DNA of 53,383 nucleotides from a virus: IMG/VR virus record IMGVR_UViG_3300044701_003267, positions 1 through 53,383 of that record; one strand, 5' to 3'. The translations under genes and the position numbers were made by a program. The notes beneath the pieces are model-generated. The model did not search any database. It saw only the letters and a program-made list of their open reading frames with translations, and was not told the DNA's origin. Shown piece by piece: positions 14,961 to 23,376 of this stretch (position 1 is its first letter; the number at the start of each line of letters is the position of its first letter).

Positions 14961-15275
14961 TTGGTTGACAAGGCATAGTTGCCCCGGAGTGGCAGTTTCT
15001 TAGGCTGCTAGAGCGAATCTACCTTCATTAGCTGCACCAACGGTGTTGCCTGTGAAGTTCAATGCGCCAAACTCAAATGTATCTGCGTTTGCATTTACGT
15101 TTTTTGCTTCTGCGACCGGGTTACTCCAATCCTACGGGTTCTGCTTTCCCGAGCTGTCCACTCTGTTACTCTTTGCCCTGTCGAAACCATGTACACCCCC
15201 AACGCAGGATACTTTTAAAATATCCTCCGGTGGAGGTGGGGAGATTCGAACTCCCGTCCAGAACACTTTTCTCTT
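14961..15275 (-). ncRNA. ssrA: Circularly permuted (two-piece) tmRNA
   Basis: Minus strand, in order. First the acceptor piece, with T-arm GGGAG-TTCGAAT-CTCCC and 3' acceptor strand CACCTCC followed by ACC (15229-15255). Then a short spacer with a GGATA...TATCC hairpin. Then the 5' acceptor strand GGGGGTG (15194-15200) followed by the tmRNA-specific GTACATGGTTTCGACAGGG, then the tag frame ending GCTCTAGCAGCCTAA (stop 15000-15002). The two acceptor strands pair over 7 bp with one G-U. This order, 3' half before 5' half, is the permuted form known from alphaproteobacteria, some betaproteobacteria and cyanobacteria. Outer ends are approximate. It begins just after the DUF454 gene stop. Confidence 0.9.
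15000..15092 (-). other. tmRNA proteolysis tag reading frame (about 30 residues)
   Basis: From the probable resume codon GCA at 15092 the frame reads ANADTFEF..., then NTVGAANEGRFALAA and stop. The ALAA end is the ClpXP-type degron found in E. coli and many others. The same frame stays open upstream to another GCA at 15112, so the tag is 30 or at most 37 residues. Most tags are about 10-20 residues, so this is long. Confidence 0.75.
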
Positions 15276-15296
15276 TGCTTCATACAGCAATAACTT

Positions 15297-15707
15297 TTAT
15301 TTAATCCAACCTATCTTTTCGCCAGCATCTTTGCGACGATCATGTTCTTCTGGAGTATTTGGATATCTCCAGGCCCAAACAGCGACCAATGCCATAAACA
15401 CTGCTGTTGAAATAATACCGATAAGTTTTACCCCACCTGTCCACATTAGTATAAGGCTTAATGACATCATTGTCAACATCAAATAACGTAGTTTTTGAGG
15501 AAAAACTCTTTTTTCGCTCCAATTGGTTAAAAATGGTCCGAAAATCTTATGATTGTAAATCCAACGATGCATACGCTCACTGCCCTTAGAAAAACAATAA
15601 GCTGAAAATACAATAAACGGGCTGTAAGGAATTCCAGGTGTGATCAATCCGATATAGGCCAGTCCTAAACTAATAAATCCTAAAACATTCCAAAATAATT
15701 TTTTCAT
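15297..15707 (-). CDS. DUF454/YbaN-like inner-membrane protein
   Basis: The ATG at 15707 (three bases after the PAAR stop) gives 136 residues. The first hydrophobic segment contains LGFISLGLAYIGLITPGIPYSPFIVFSAYCFSKGSER, the DUF454 signature, and another membrane stretch follows at about 80-110 (LMLTMMSLSLILMWTGGVKLIGI). Function of the family is unknown. Its stop lies about 40 nt before the tmRNA T-arm region, so the tmRNA may also be transcribed from this operon. Confidence 0.85.
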   Translation of the reverse strand: MKKLFWNVLGFISLGLAYIGLITPGIPYSPFIVFSAYCFSKGSERMHRWIYNHKIFGPFLTNWSEKRVFPQKLRYLMLTMMSLSLILMWTGGVKLIGIISTAVFMALVAVWAWRYPNTPEEHDRRKDAGEKIGWIK

Positions 15708-15709
15708 TT

Positions 15710-15973
15710 TTATCCCGCAAATACATCTGATGAACCTGTCGCAGCGTGTCCGCAACTGGCTGTGTCTCCTGCTCGGCATACCGGTATATTATGAGCGAAA
15801 ACAGTTCCGCTAGCACCTACCATAACAGGGCCGCTGTGAGGTGATCTTCCGTGACCAGATATGGCCGCTCCCTTAACTACTATAGGTGCATTATTGACAA
15901 AGACCGTAGGTGCAAGATTACCGACTATGGTACCTCCTGCTTGATCTACCCCTACTCTTGAGATTCCTGGCAT
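15710..15973 (-). CDS. PAAR-domain spike-tip protein
   Basis: An 87-residue glycine/valine-rich protein with repeated PAAR elements (GNLAPTVFVNNAPIVVKGA, SGHGRSPHSGPVMVG, ASGTVFAHNIPVCRAGD) and a late CGHAATGSS. Histidines and cysteines would bind the tip metal. PAAR proteins cap the membrane-piercing spike of contractile tails (T4 gp5.4 type), so the phage is probably a myovirus. It sits between a coiled-coil protein and the DUF454 gene. Confidence 0.92.
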   Translation of the reverse strand: MPGISRVGVDQAGGTIVGNLAPTVFVNNAPIVVKGAAISGHGRSPHSGPVMVGASGTVFAHNIPVCRAGDTASCGHAATGSSDVFAG

Positions 15974-15974
15974 A

Positions 15975-16430
15975 TTAAAAAACCGTTGGTAAAGAACTAA
16001 CTTTATCTTTGTATTGATTAAATTTGGCCAATGCTTCTGCTACTTTTTCAGCCGATATATTGTTTGTCTCTTCCAGTATTTTACCTTCTTCGATGAAGAG
16101 TTTATACAATGATAAAAGTCCTACCCATTCCCAAGGTCCTACAAAATGTACTCCTGTACCTTCAGCAAGTTCTTTAACTTTTTTCTGATAAGTTTCAATA
16201 GCTGTTAGTTTTGTGGCTATAGTTGTTTGTTGGGTAGCTATAGTTGTTTGTTGGGTAGCCATGCTTTCTACAGCAGTTTTTATAGCAGTAGAATTCGTTG
16301 CTAGGGTTTCTAAAGCTGTAGCTATTCTATCATAATACAAAGTGTAATCTATGGCTACCGCTACGCCTTCGCTGACACTTTCTCCAGTTACTACTGGTCT
16401 ACTGTTTGGGTTGACTAATGTAATTGCCAT
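15975..16430 (-). CDS. Probable virion protein with coiled-coil heptads
   Basis: A 151-residue protein with an N-terminal beta-rich part (ITLVNPNSRPVVTGE). A helical middle repeats TQQTTIA twice, followed by KLTAIETYQKKVKELAEG. The repeat is encoded by a tandem 21-bp duplication (16216-16257), adding exactly one heptad. Its position directly upstream of the PAAR gene suggests a tail or baseplate part. No family recognised. Confidence 0.75.
   Translation of the reverse strand: MAITLVNPNSRPVVTGESVSEGVAVAIDYTLYYDRIATALETLATNSTAIKTAVESMATQQTTIATQQTTIATKLTAIETYQKKVKELAEGTGVHFVGPWEWVGLLSLYKLFIEEGKILEETNNISAEKVAEALAKFNQYKDKVSSLPTVF
16216..16257 (-). repeat. Tandem 2 x 21-bp repeat inside a coding region
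   Basis: Two identical adjacent 21-bp units, 16216-16236 and 16237-16257, each encoding one seven-residue coiled-coil heptad. The perfect identity indicates a recent slippage or duplication event. Confidence 0.9.
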
Positions 16431-16434
16431 TTAA

Positions 16435-16725
16435 TTACCTCATCGCTATACCAGTTGTCCCTGATAGATATTGATCTGAGAATTCTTTGTCAGATGCTTC
16501 TATAACGACCACAGTTGATTTATTCATTTTAATTTCTTTATCGGGGCTAACAGTAAAAAGATAAGGCACCATCCCTATGCCCTTAGGACTCATGCTGAGA
16601 ACTAACGGCTTAGATAGCTTATAATGCATCGGACCGTCTTCTACTAACTTTGCTACTAATTCTTCTCCGCTGGTGAGTTTTAGAGTGACCACTTCACCTA
16701 TTGCCACGCCTTTGTCAATTAACAT
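16435..16725 (-). CDS. Sm-like fold protein, T4-like phage type
   Basis: A 96-residue protein: GEVVTLKLTSGEELVAKLVED at the start and PLVLSMSPKG...MVPYLFTVSPDKEIKMNKSTVVVIE later follow the five-strand pattern of Sm/Hfq-like beta barrels. Proteins of this look occur widely in T4-like cyanophages and their relatives, without assigned role. RNA binding is possible from the fold. The fold call is from pattern and memory, so moderate. Confidence 0.7.
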   Translation of the reverse strand: MLIDKGVAIGEVVTLKLTSGEELVAKLVEDGPMHYKLSKPLVLSMSPKGIGMVPYLFTVSPDKEIKMNKSTVVVIEASDKEFSDQYLSGTTGIAMR

Positions 16726-16739
16726 TCTATTTTCCTATT

Positions 16740-16988
16740 TTAATACCCGGTACCGTTAAATCCGGTTTCGTCGATATATTTTCTTAATTCTGTGAATCCG
16801 CCAATTACATTGCCATTGATGATAATTTGCGGTACTGTTCGAGCTGTAGGCACTTCTTCGAGCAATTCTTCTTTGGTGTATCCGTCGCCAATTTTCTTTT
16901 CTACAAATCGTATGTTACGTTGTCCCAATAATGCTTTGGCTTGATCACAGTGGGTACAGTTATATTTGCTCCAAACTACTACTTCCAT
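16740..16988 (-). CDS. grx: Glutaredoxin
   Basis: An 82-residue thioredoxin-fold protein with active site C11-THC-C14 (SKYNCTHCDQAKALL), the cis-proline region RTVPQIIINGNVIGGF, and a C-terminal helix. Phage glutaredoxins supply electrons to ribonucleotide reductase. NrdB and NrdA lie directly upstream on the same strand, with one 55-residue gene between, which fits that job. Confidence 0.93.
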   Translation of the reverse strand: MEVVVWSKYNCTHCDQAKALLGQRNIRFVEKKIGDGYTKEELLEEVPTARTVPQIIINGNVIGGFTELRKYIDETGFNGTGY

Positions 16989-17000
16989 TTTTATTTCCTT

Positions 17001-17168
17001 TCAACTTGAGTAAATCACGGAACCCTTGTTATCAGTCACTCTGACTAACAAGGCTCCCATATTCTTTCTATTTAATGCCGCCTGTATAGCAGCAGCTTCA
17101 TTTCCATAAGAACCAATAGTAGTCCAAGACTCATAAGGACTTTTATTTTTAAACTGTGCTTTGTACAT
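17001..17168 (-). CDS. Small protein (55 residues) between nrdB and glutaredoxin
   Basis: From the ATG at 17168 to TGA at 17001. Sequence MYKAQFKNKSPYESWTTIGS followed by YGNEAAAIQAALNRK and a strand pair (GALLVRVTDNKGSVIY). It looks like a compact alpha/beta fold. It starts two bases after the nrdB stop, so it is translated from the nrd message. No family recognised. Confidence 0.7.
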   Translation of the reverse strand: MYKAQFKNKSPYESWTTIGSYGNEAAAIQAALNRKNMGALLVRVTDNKGSVIYSS

Positions 17169-17170
17169 AA

Positions 17171-18271
17171 TTATAGTTCCGGCAAAGACTCGTAGTCTAT
17201 AGCATCTCCCATAACACCTATAATGTAATTAGTCGATTCGTTCTCTTGTAACGCAGTTTGTTTCTTTGAAGTATCGCTGTGTTTATTGAACCAAGGAATT
17301 GGATTGGTTTTAGGTGCAGGGTAAGAATATTTTATACCAATTTCTTTCAGTGCATTGGCCGCAGTAAAATCTACGAAATCTTTCAAAATGTTTGCATTCA
17401 AGCCAATGACAGGGCCTTTCTTGAATAGATAATCAGCCCATTCTTTTTCTTCTCGAATCACACCTAAATACATCTGATAAACTTCTTGTTCGCATTCTTG
17501 TTTGGCTTTGACAAATCTAGGATCTTCTTTAACTACTTGATTAATCAAGTAGGCTGTCCATCCTTTGTGTAGTAATTCATCTTGTAGGATCAAGCTGATG
17601 ATGTTGCCGTTGCCGATAAAGATCTTATTCTCTACCATTGCTAACGATGTAGCGAATGATACCATAAAGCGGAATGCCTCTAAAGCGTAACTGGCATTCA
17701 GTGCTAGCCAGATTGCTTTGATGTGTTCGAATTCATCAAATTTTTCTCCTAGCTCTTTACGACAGTTGATCATATGCAATCGATCATAGTAATAGCCTAC
17801 ACTACTTGCCATCTCAACGATTTCTTTAGTGTCGTGGATTGTGTTGAACACTTCCTTAGGCACGTTATAGATGTTACGGATGATGTGACTGTAACTGCGA
17901 CTGTGAATGTTGGTTTCGAAGAATGTCCAATTGTAGACTAATGCTTCTAATTCTGGCAGGCCCACGACTGGTGTAAAGATCTGACTTGGTCCACGCCCTT
18001 GCAGACTGTCAAGAGCAGTTTGACGTAGTAGGTTACTGGTGAAGATATGTTTAACTGCATCTGATGCATCCTTAAAGTCTTGTGAATCTTTAGTTAGACT
18101 AATCTCTTCAGGCACCCAAAAGAATCCCCTAGCAGTCTTTTCAAAATCTACAATTTTGTTATATTTTACTTCTTCAAATCGTTGAATGGTAACTGGACCT
18201 GCAGGGTCTAGAAACATCTTACGATTTGAGTAATCGGTTTTGGTTGATAGGTTATATTGTTGTTTGCTCAT
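17171..18271 (-). CDS. nrdB: Ribonucleotide reductase small subunit, class Ia
   Basis: A 366-residue R2 protein that carries the diiron-tyrosyl radical. Seen: FFETNIHSRSYSHIIRNIY with the radical tyrosine, the ferritin-like helices, and IISLILQDELLHKGWTAYLI with the E-x-x-H iron ligands. In the first ligand motif a glutamate lies four, not three, residues before the histidine (E-T-N-I-H), which is worth checking. It follows nrdA by 2 nt and is transcribed with it and the glutaredoxin gene. The C-terminal tail (YESLPEL) is the expected NrdA-docking peptide. Confidence 0.95.
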   Translation of the reverse strand: MSKQQYNLSTKTDYSNRKMFLDPAGPVTIQRFEEVKYNKIVDFEKTARGFFWVPEEISLTKDSQDFKDASDAVKHIFTSNLLRQTALDSLQGRGPSQIFTPVVGLPELEALVYNWTFFETNIHSRSYSHIIRNIYNVPKEVFNTIHDTKEIVEMASSVGYYYDRLHMINCRKELGEKFDEFEHIKAIWLALNASYALEAFRFMVSFATSLAMVENKIFIGNGNIISLILQDELLHKGWTAYLINQVVKEDPRFVKAKQECEQEVYQMYLGVIREEKEWADYLFKKGPVIGLNANILKDFVDFTAANALKEIGIKYSYPAPKTNPIPWFNKHSDTSKKQTALQENESTNYIIGVMGDAIDYESLPEL

Positions 18272-18273
18272 AA

Positions 18274-20601
18274 TTATAATTTACACGCTTCGCAATCTTC
18301 TATTTCTTCTTCTGGGTGAAATCCGTTCATTTGAATTAATTCTTCGGCGGGTTCATTAGATGTTTTGCTTCCTGCCTTGTTGATCAAACTATAGTAAAAA
18401 GTTTTGATACCCCACTTATGTGCCTGCATAAGATTTTTAACAATTAATGTAGTAGAAACCTTACGATCTGGAAAATGTGCAGGGTTGTAGAAAGTGTTTG
18501 TTGAAATACTTTGATCAACATATGCAGCTAAGACAGCAGCAGTCTTTAAATATCCTGCACAGTCAGTTTGTTCCCACATAAGTTGATATTTGTTTTTTAA
18601 TCGATTATATTCTGGAACTACCTGTGTAAAACTTCCGGCCTTGCTTTCTTTAGTTGATATAAGACTCATAGGCATTTCAATGCCATTTGTAGAATTAATA
18701 ACAACACTACTAGACTCAACTGGAGCGATAGCCATAAGAGTAGCATTTCGTACACCATATTGCTTCATCTCCTCACGTAAATGTTCCCAATCGAGTTCAG
18801 GAGTAAAGTCAGCAAGTTCATTAACACCGTTGGCTCGAAGTTCCCAAGGAAAGATTCCCTGTCCGTAACGAGTTTTGGCACTGTCTACGCAAGCCCCTCG
18901 TTCTTTTGCCAGCTCTACTGTGGCTTCGGTTAGATAAAATGCCTGGTGTTCCATCCAAGATTTTACTTCGGCTAGAGCATCAGCTTCTCCATATTTCAGA
19001 CCACGTTTGGCGTGCCAGTAGGCTAGATTGGTCACTCCTATGCCCAGTGGCTGTATCTCATCGTTACTGAGTTTGCTCTGTATCGATAAGAAGTCTTGAT
19101 AATCAAGGATGTTACACAAGCTACGCTGTAGAATCCTTGCGGCCCTACGCATATCTTCTGGGTTCCGGAACGCACCCCAGTTGAGAGATCCCAGTGTACA
19201 TAACGCTATGCGACCATCAGCATCGTCAAGTCTTTTAAAGGGACGTGTGGGTAATAGAATCTCACAGCACAAGTTACTCTGATATATCGCGTGATATTCA
19301 GGATTAAAAGGTCCTTGATCGATAACATTATCGATAAAGACCAAATAGATACGACCAGTGTCTGTGCGCTCCTTCAGTATACCACCCTTGAAAACTTCTT
19401 CGGCTGAGATAGATTTTTTTCTCAGTCCTGATTGTTTCTCATATTTTACATACAGTTCTTCGAATAGTTTAGTGTCTTTGTAAAATGCTTCGTAAAGATC
19501 AGGCACTTCGTTAGGATCAAAGAAAGTAATATTTTCTTTGTTTTTAAACCTACGCCAAAAGAAAGCTGATAAGACCACTCCGTAGTCCATGTGTCTAACA
19601 CGAGTTTCTTCAGTTCCTTGATTGTTCTTAAGAACAATAAGGTCGTCAAACTGATGATGCCAAATAGGATAAAACACTGTAGCACTAGCATTTCTAATGC
19701 CGCCTTGTGAGCAAGAACGTAAGTCACCAAACCACTTCTTTAAAAAAGGAATCATACCAGTGTGCATGATTTCACCACCACGGATAGGACTACCCAACGG
19801 ACGTAGACGACCGATCTCTAAACCAATGCCTGCACGTTTGCTGGCATACTTGGCCATCATCTCCCCACTAGCAAATATGCTATCCAAATCGTCGTCACTG
19901 CGGATAAGAACACAACTAGAAAACTGTTTAGTAGGAGTCCCAAGCCCAGCCAACACAGGAGTAGCAAGAGTAAACAAACCATCTGAAGCACAGTTGTAGT
20001 ACTCTTTGATGTAACGCATACGGGCTGCATTAGGTTCTTCTTTATGGAACACAGTCGCGGCAGCAACCATATAACGAACTTGTGGTGTCTCATAAATTTC
20101 CTTTGTCGCACGGTTGCGTACCAAATATTTTTCAATCAACTGCTCAATGCTGGCATAACCATATTCTTCATCTTTAGAATGATCCAACATATCATCCATC
20201 TTATTCCAATCGTCTTCTGAATACCATTCAAGAAGTTCCGGAGTATAAAGACCAACTTCAACATTCTTCTTTACGATGTCGTAGAGGCGAGGAACTTCGT
20301 AACTACCATATACATCTTTGCGTAACATCGAAAGACGTTGCTTGCCTGCGACATATTGATAATTTGTATGTCCTACATCGGGATTGTTTTCAACATCAAT
20401 AAGATCTACAATAGCTCTAAGAGTTATGCCATCGATTTCTCTCGTGGTGATGCCGTCATAAAAATGTGGTTGTGCTTTTATTTCAATCATTGACTGGCTG
20501 ACGTCTGCTATTCCGCTACAAACTTTCGCTACCTGCGCCTGCCATTTTTCAATTGTTAAAGATTCTTTCTTTCCATCTCTTTTAATTACTGTAATCGACA
20601 T
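18274..20601 (-). CDS. nrdA: Ribonucleotide reductase large subunit, class Ia
   Basis: A 775-residue R1 protein that reduces NDPs to dNDPs. An N-terminal ATP-cone (ITVIKRDGKKESLTIEKW) indicates allosteric control. Active-site cysteines are in FSSCVLIRSDD, the QSNLCCEILLPT radical cysteine/glutamate motif and ALCTLGSLNWG. The C-terminal CEAC relay pair completes it. It is full length and intact. A CATAAATA box lies 18 nt before the ATG. The operon then runs nrdB, 55-residue gene, glutaredoxin. Confidence 0.96.
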   Translation of the reverse strand: MSITVIKRDGKKESLTIEKWQAQVAKVCSGIADVSQSMIEIKAQPHFYDGITTREIDGITLRAIVDLIDVENNPDVGHTNYQYVAGKQRLSMLRKDVYGSYEVPRLYDIVKKNVEVGLYTPELLEWYSEDDWNKMDDMLDHSKDEEYGYASIEQLIEKYLVRNRATKEIYETPQVRYMVAAATVFHKEEPNAARMRYIKEYYNCASDGLFTLATPVLAGLGTPTKQFSSCVLIRSDDDLDSIFASGEMMAKYASKRAGIGLEIGRLRPLGSPIRGGEIMHTGMIPFLKKWFGDLRSCSQGGIRNASATVFYPIWHHQFDDLIVLKNNQGTEETRVRHMDYGVVLSAFFWRRFKNKENITFFDPNEVPDLYEAFYKDTKLFEELYVKYEKQSGLRKKSISAEEVFKGGILKERTDTGRIYLVFIDNVIDQGPFNPEYHAIYQSNLCCEILLPTRPFKRLDDADGRIALCTLGSLNWGAFRNPEDMRRAARILQRSLCNILDYQDFLSIQSKLSNDEIQPLGIGVTNLAYWHAKRGLKYGEADALAEVKSWMEHQAFYLTEATVELAKERGACVDSAKTRYGQGIFPWELRANGVNELADFTPELDWEHLREEMKQYGVRNATLMAIAPVESSSVVINSTNGIEMPMSLISTKESKAGSFTQVVPEYNRLKNKYQLMWEQTDCAGYLKTAAVLAAYVDQSISTNTFYNPAHFPDRKVSTTLIVKNLMQAHKWGIKTFYYSLINKAGSKTSNEPAEELIQMNGFHPEEEIEDCEACKL

Positions 20602-20619
20602 TTATTATTTCCTGTTTGC

Positions 20620-20627
20620 TATTTATG
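20620..20627 (-). promoter_or_regulatory. Late-type promoter box of nrdA (CATAAATA)
   Basis: CATAAATA on the minus strand, 18 nt before the nrdA ATG. Its presence on a nucleotide-metabolism gene, usually early or middle in T4, is notable. Confidence 0.55.
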
Positions 20628-21045
20628 GTAGGGTTTTGACTGACAGCAATATGCTGGTTTTGATTTCGGAAAGACAGTCTGCACTTAGGATCTCTCCGTA
20701 TTCATAATTTAAGACTTTGTCGTCTATAACTAGAAAGTATCTGTGTTCGCTGTCTTTCGATAACATAGACATATGTATCTCGCAAACCGAATCCATAAAC
20801 CGCTGTGTTAACTTCAAAGTATACAGCATTCCAAGACAGATAGCAAGATTATCTAGTTTTTCATCAAGAACTAGATGCCAAGGATCGGGCCAAGATTTTG
20901 GAGTTTGGGGATTCAGATACGGACTAACAAAGGGAGCTTTATTCCAAAAGTCTACCACGGCCTGTAAAGGATCGTCTAAGACTTCTAGCGTATTTCTAAA
21001 CTCTTTCCATTTTGTTAATCTGTCTATGCCGTGTGCATCAAACAC
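20623..21045 (-). CDS. Conserved phage protein, unknown (PWHLVLDE motif)
   Basis: A 140-residue protein with DPLQAVVDFWNKAPFVSPYL and SWPDPWHLVLDEKLDNLAICLGM, then alternating strands and helices. The FW...P......PWHL(I/V)...L.N..IALG pattern is common to a T4-like cyanophage protein of unknown role, recognised from memory. It overlaps the tail-spike stop by 8 nt and ends 21 nt before nrdA. Confidence 0.8.
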   Translation of the reverse strand: MFDAHGIDRLTKWKEFRNTLEVLDDPLQAVVDFWNKAPFVSPYLNPQTPKSWPDPWHLVLDEKLDNLAICLGMLYTLKLTQRFMDSVCEIHMSMLSKDSEHRYFLVIDDKVLNYEYGEILSADCLSEIKTSILLSVKTLP

Positions 21046-22618
21046 CGTAATTCACAAACAAAGTGATGTTGCCATCAGCACCAGTGGCGATTGGATTCTT
21101 ATAAGTTAAAATAATAGTCTCTTTCGCGCTGTCGCCTCTATTAGTTTTGAGTTCAGCTCCGAATTCAAAATTTGTCATCATGGCACCTCCCGGGTCTGTG
21201 ATTAAAGATGAAGAATATTGATAACTGTCCGTGATAGCCACAGCATCCTGTGATTCATCTACGGTCAAATATAATGTTCCGTGTCTGTTGTATTGTTCGT
21301 TAAGTGTAACTGTGTAATCGATCACGTGATATCGATTTAGGGCAGATAGAGCCAATAAAGGTCTAAATGTGTCGCTTCTATAAACGATAGAAGCTATAGA
21401 ATTAGAAAATTTAACTAGATTAGCGTTTTGAACTTCACCATATGCTGCTCTCGTATCTAGTGCTGTTAGATTGTATTGCTGAAGTCTGTCTGTTCTGCAG
21501 TCGATTACGATATTGTCAGCACTTTGTCCAAATATAATAAATGAATCAGTTGGGGTAGCATCATTACCTATCCCGTTACCGCAGTCAACAAAATGACAAT
21601 TTCTAATTACTGTACCGGTTCCGTGAGCGATATATAGGGCTTGATTAGCAACTTCTTGAAATTTAGAATTTTTTACAGTCCAACTATTTTTTTGATTTTC
21701 TACACCAGTTAACAATATCGAAGTTGCATTTTCTAAAAACGAACATCCGTCTAGGGTTATCGAAGTTTCAAAAATATCTTCTTGACGGCATCGTATAGCG
21801 ACTTTAGTTGATTCAAATTTGCAATTGTTGAATGCGATATTATCAACTTTAGTTCCGGCTAGATCGTTTTCCCAATAAACGCTGGCATTAGAATTTTCTA
21901 ATTCTGAATTTGTAAATGTAGCAGCAGTAAGTTCAAAGTCTGATAAAAATTTAACGCTGTCAAAGGTGCTGTCTTTTAAACCTGTGATAACGAGTTGACC
22001 TGAATCGTGTCTGATTGTTAAATTTGATATTTCTATATTCAGTGGTCTGTCAGTGTCTTGAAACTGTGCTACTTCTGTGCCGTCTTCGGAAATTAATAGT
22101 ATATTGAAATCGCCTATATTCAACGATACTCCTTCTATACTTTCGCCTTTGATTCTGGCATTTGAAGGAATCCTAAGATTGTCACTGAACAGATAACTGC
22201 CGTTAGGTATGAAAAGAGTTTTTTTAAATTTAGGATCTGCGTTTCTAAACAGTTGATTAAATGCATTTTCAAAAAACGTTGTAGAATCTGTAGATCCATC
22301 AGGAACCGCACCAAAGTCAAAAATACTGACATATTCGTCTAATTTATTCTGAAGGCCTCTAGGGACGCTTAGACTGATCGAGGGGTCATTGAATGCGAAC
22401 CTATAGCTATTAGCTAGCTCTAATATATTATCGTGTTCGGTAAGTATCTTGGTGTTACCTACGTAAGGTGCACCGTCGGCTACTGATCCGTTACCGATAT
22501 AAAGTTCTTGTGTATCTATGGCCCACGCTATTTCTGCTGCACTTAGCTGTGGAATGCCTGCGTTATTATTTTTTAATCCGCGGCGATGTTGTATTTTTGA
22601 TATCTGAATGACGGCCAT
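21038..22618 (-). CDS. Tail-spike-like protein with right-handed beta-helix
   Basis: 526 residues. The N-terminal 60 residues (KIQHRRGLKNNNAGIPQLSAAEIAWAIDTQELYIGNG) are the phage fibre hyaluronidase/collar-like module. Then VSIFDFGAVPDGSTDSTTFFENAFNQLF begins a pectate-lyase-3-type parallel beta-helix with repeated coils (NLTIRHDSGQL, DNIAFNNCKFEST, SITLDGCSFLEN, NSWTVKNSKFQE, TVIRNCHFVDC), followed by a beta-sandwich end. It probably binds or degrades a host surface glycan. A GATAAATA box lies 21 nt upstream. Confidence 0.88.
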   Translation of the reverse strand: MAVIQISKIQHRRGLKNNNAGIPQLSAAEIAWAIDTQELYIGNGSVADGAPYVGNTKILTEHDNILELANSYRFAFNDPSISLSVPRGLQNKLDEYVSIFDFGAVPDGSTDSTTFFENAFNQLFRNADPKFKKTLFIPNGSYLFSDNLRIPSNARIKGESIEGVSLNIGDFNILLISEDGTEVAQFQDTDRPLNIEISNLTIRHDSGQLVITGLKDSTFDSVKFLSDFELTAATFTNSELENSNASVYWENDLAGTKVDNIAFNNCKFESTKVAIRCRQEDIFETSITLDGCSFLENATSILLTGVENQKNSWTVKNSKFQEVANQALYIAHGTGTVIRNCHFVDCGNGIGNDATPTDSFIIFGQSADNIVIDCRTDRLQQYNLTALDTRAAYGEVQNANLVKFSNSIASIVYRSDTFRPLLALSALNRYHVIDYTVTLNEQYNRHGTLYLTVDESQDAVAITDSYQYSSSLITDPGGAMMTNFEFGAELKTNRGDSAKETIILTYKNPIATGADGNITLFVNYGV

Positions 22619-22639
22619 TTGAATATACCCTTGTTAGGG

Positions 22640-22647
22640 TATTTATC
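22640..22647 (-). promoter_or_regulatory. Late-type promoter box of the tail-spike gene (GATAAATA)
   Basis: GATAAATA on the minus strand, 21 nt before the ATG. A short CCCT/AGGG repeat lies between the box and the start. Confidence 0.6.
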
Positions 22648-23344
22648 TGCCTAAGGCGTAATACTCTTCCACCTTCGCTAGCCAAAGATCTTCGTACTTG
22701 CTGTAATCGCTGGGCTGTAGATCAAACTGCTGATATTCACAATTTCTAGAACACATAAAAACAATGCCTCTACGTATGTCCGTTCCGTAGACTTCGTTGT
22801 GAGCCATAATGTAAGCAGTTAATTGAATTTTATAATCTTCAACCCATTCTTCTTTTTTAGGCTTGTTGGTCTGTTTGTAATCCATCACTGCCGGTTCGCC
22901 GTTGTAGACACCTACCAAGTCAGTTGTACCTGAGAATAGCCCTGGAAAGTATAAACTCTGTTCCATCGCCCAAACTTCATTTACCTTGCTGAGTCCTTGT
23001 TCTATGATAACGTCGGCCATTTTATTAGCCTGTACGTGTACAGGATTGTTACCAGGTTGTCTTTGCAGTCCTGCTATAAATCTTTCAAGATTACTATGCA
23101 TAGCAGTGCCTACACCTGCAGCTTCTGTTGTTATCTGTTTTGCTTTTTCTTCCCCTACTCGTTTCTTCCATTCGTTCAATGCTGTCATATCTTTAGTAGC
23201 ACTGAGTATGGTAGTCACCGAAGGAAGACTTTCTCCGTCTGGAGTAAGGTAAACACGCTTACGAGTAACAGGGTCATTGACCTGTGTACAGTTTTTGTAT
23301 TCAAATTTTTGAATAAATGGTGGAGGGGTATATTGATTGATCAT
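22643..23344 (-). CDS. PD-(D/E)XK nuclease (RecB/MGME1-like)
   Basis: A 233-residue exonuclease-like protein. LPSVTTILSATKDMTALNEW and GTAMHSNLERFIAG are the usual front helices. FSGTTDLVGVYNGEPAVMDYKQTNK supplies the catalytic D and D-x-K residues, and QLTAYIMAHNEVYG the Q-x-x-x-Y helix. Similar proteins in cyanophages are annotated as PD-(D/E)XK nucleases and may act in recombination or host DNA degradation. It lies between the tail spike and virion-type genes. Confidence 0.9.
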   Translation of the reverse strand: MINQYTPPPFIQKFEYKNCTQVNDPVTRKRVYLTPDGESLPSVTTILSATKDMTALNEWKKRVGEEKAKQITTEAAGVGTAMHSNLERFIAGLQRQPGNNPVHVQANKMADVIIEQGLSKVNEVWAMEQSLYFPGLFSGTTDLVGVYNGEPAVMDYKQTNKPKKEEWVEDYKIQLTAYIMAHNEVYGTDIRRGIVFMCSRNCEYQQFDLQPSDYSKYEDLWLAKVEEYYALGR

Positions 23345-23376
23345 TCTGTATATATTACAGAATTTTTTTTAGATTG

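Noticed and set aside
15043-15486. A plus-strand protein across the tmRNA region
   Set aside because: The stretch is explained by the tmRNA and the end of the DUF454 gene on the minus strand.
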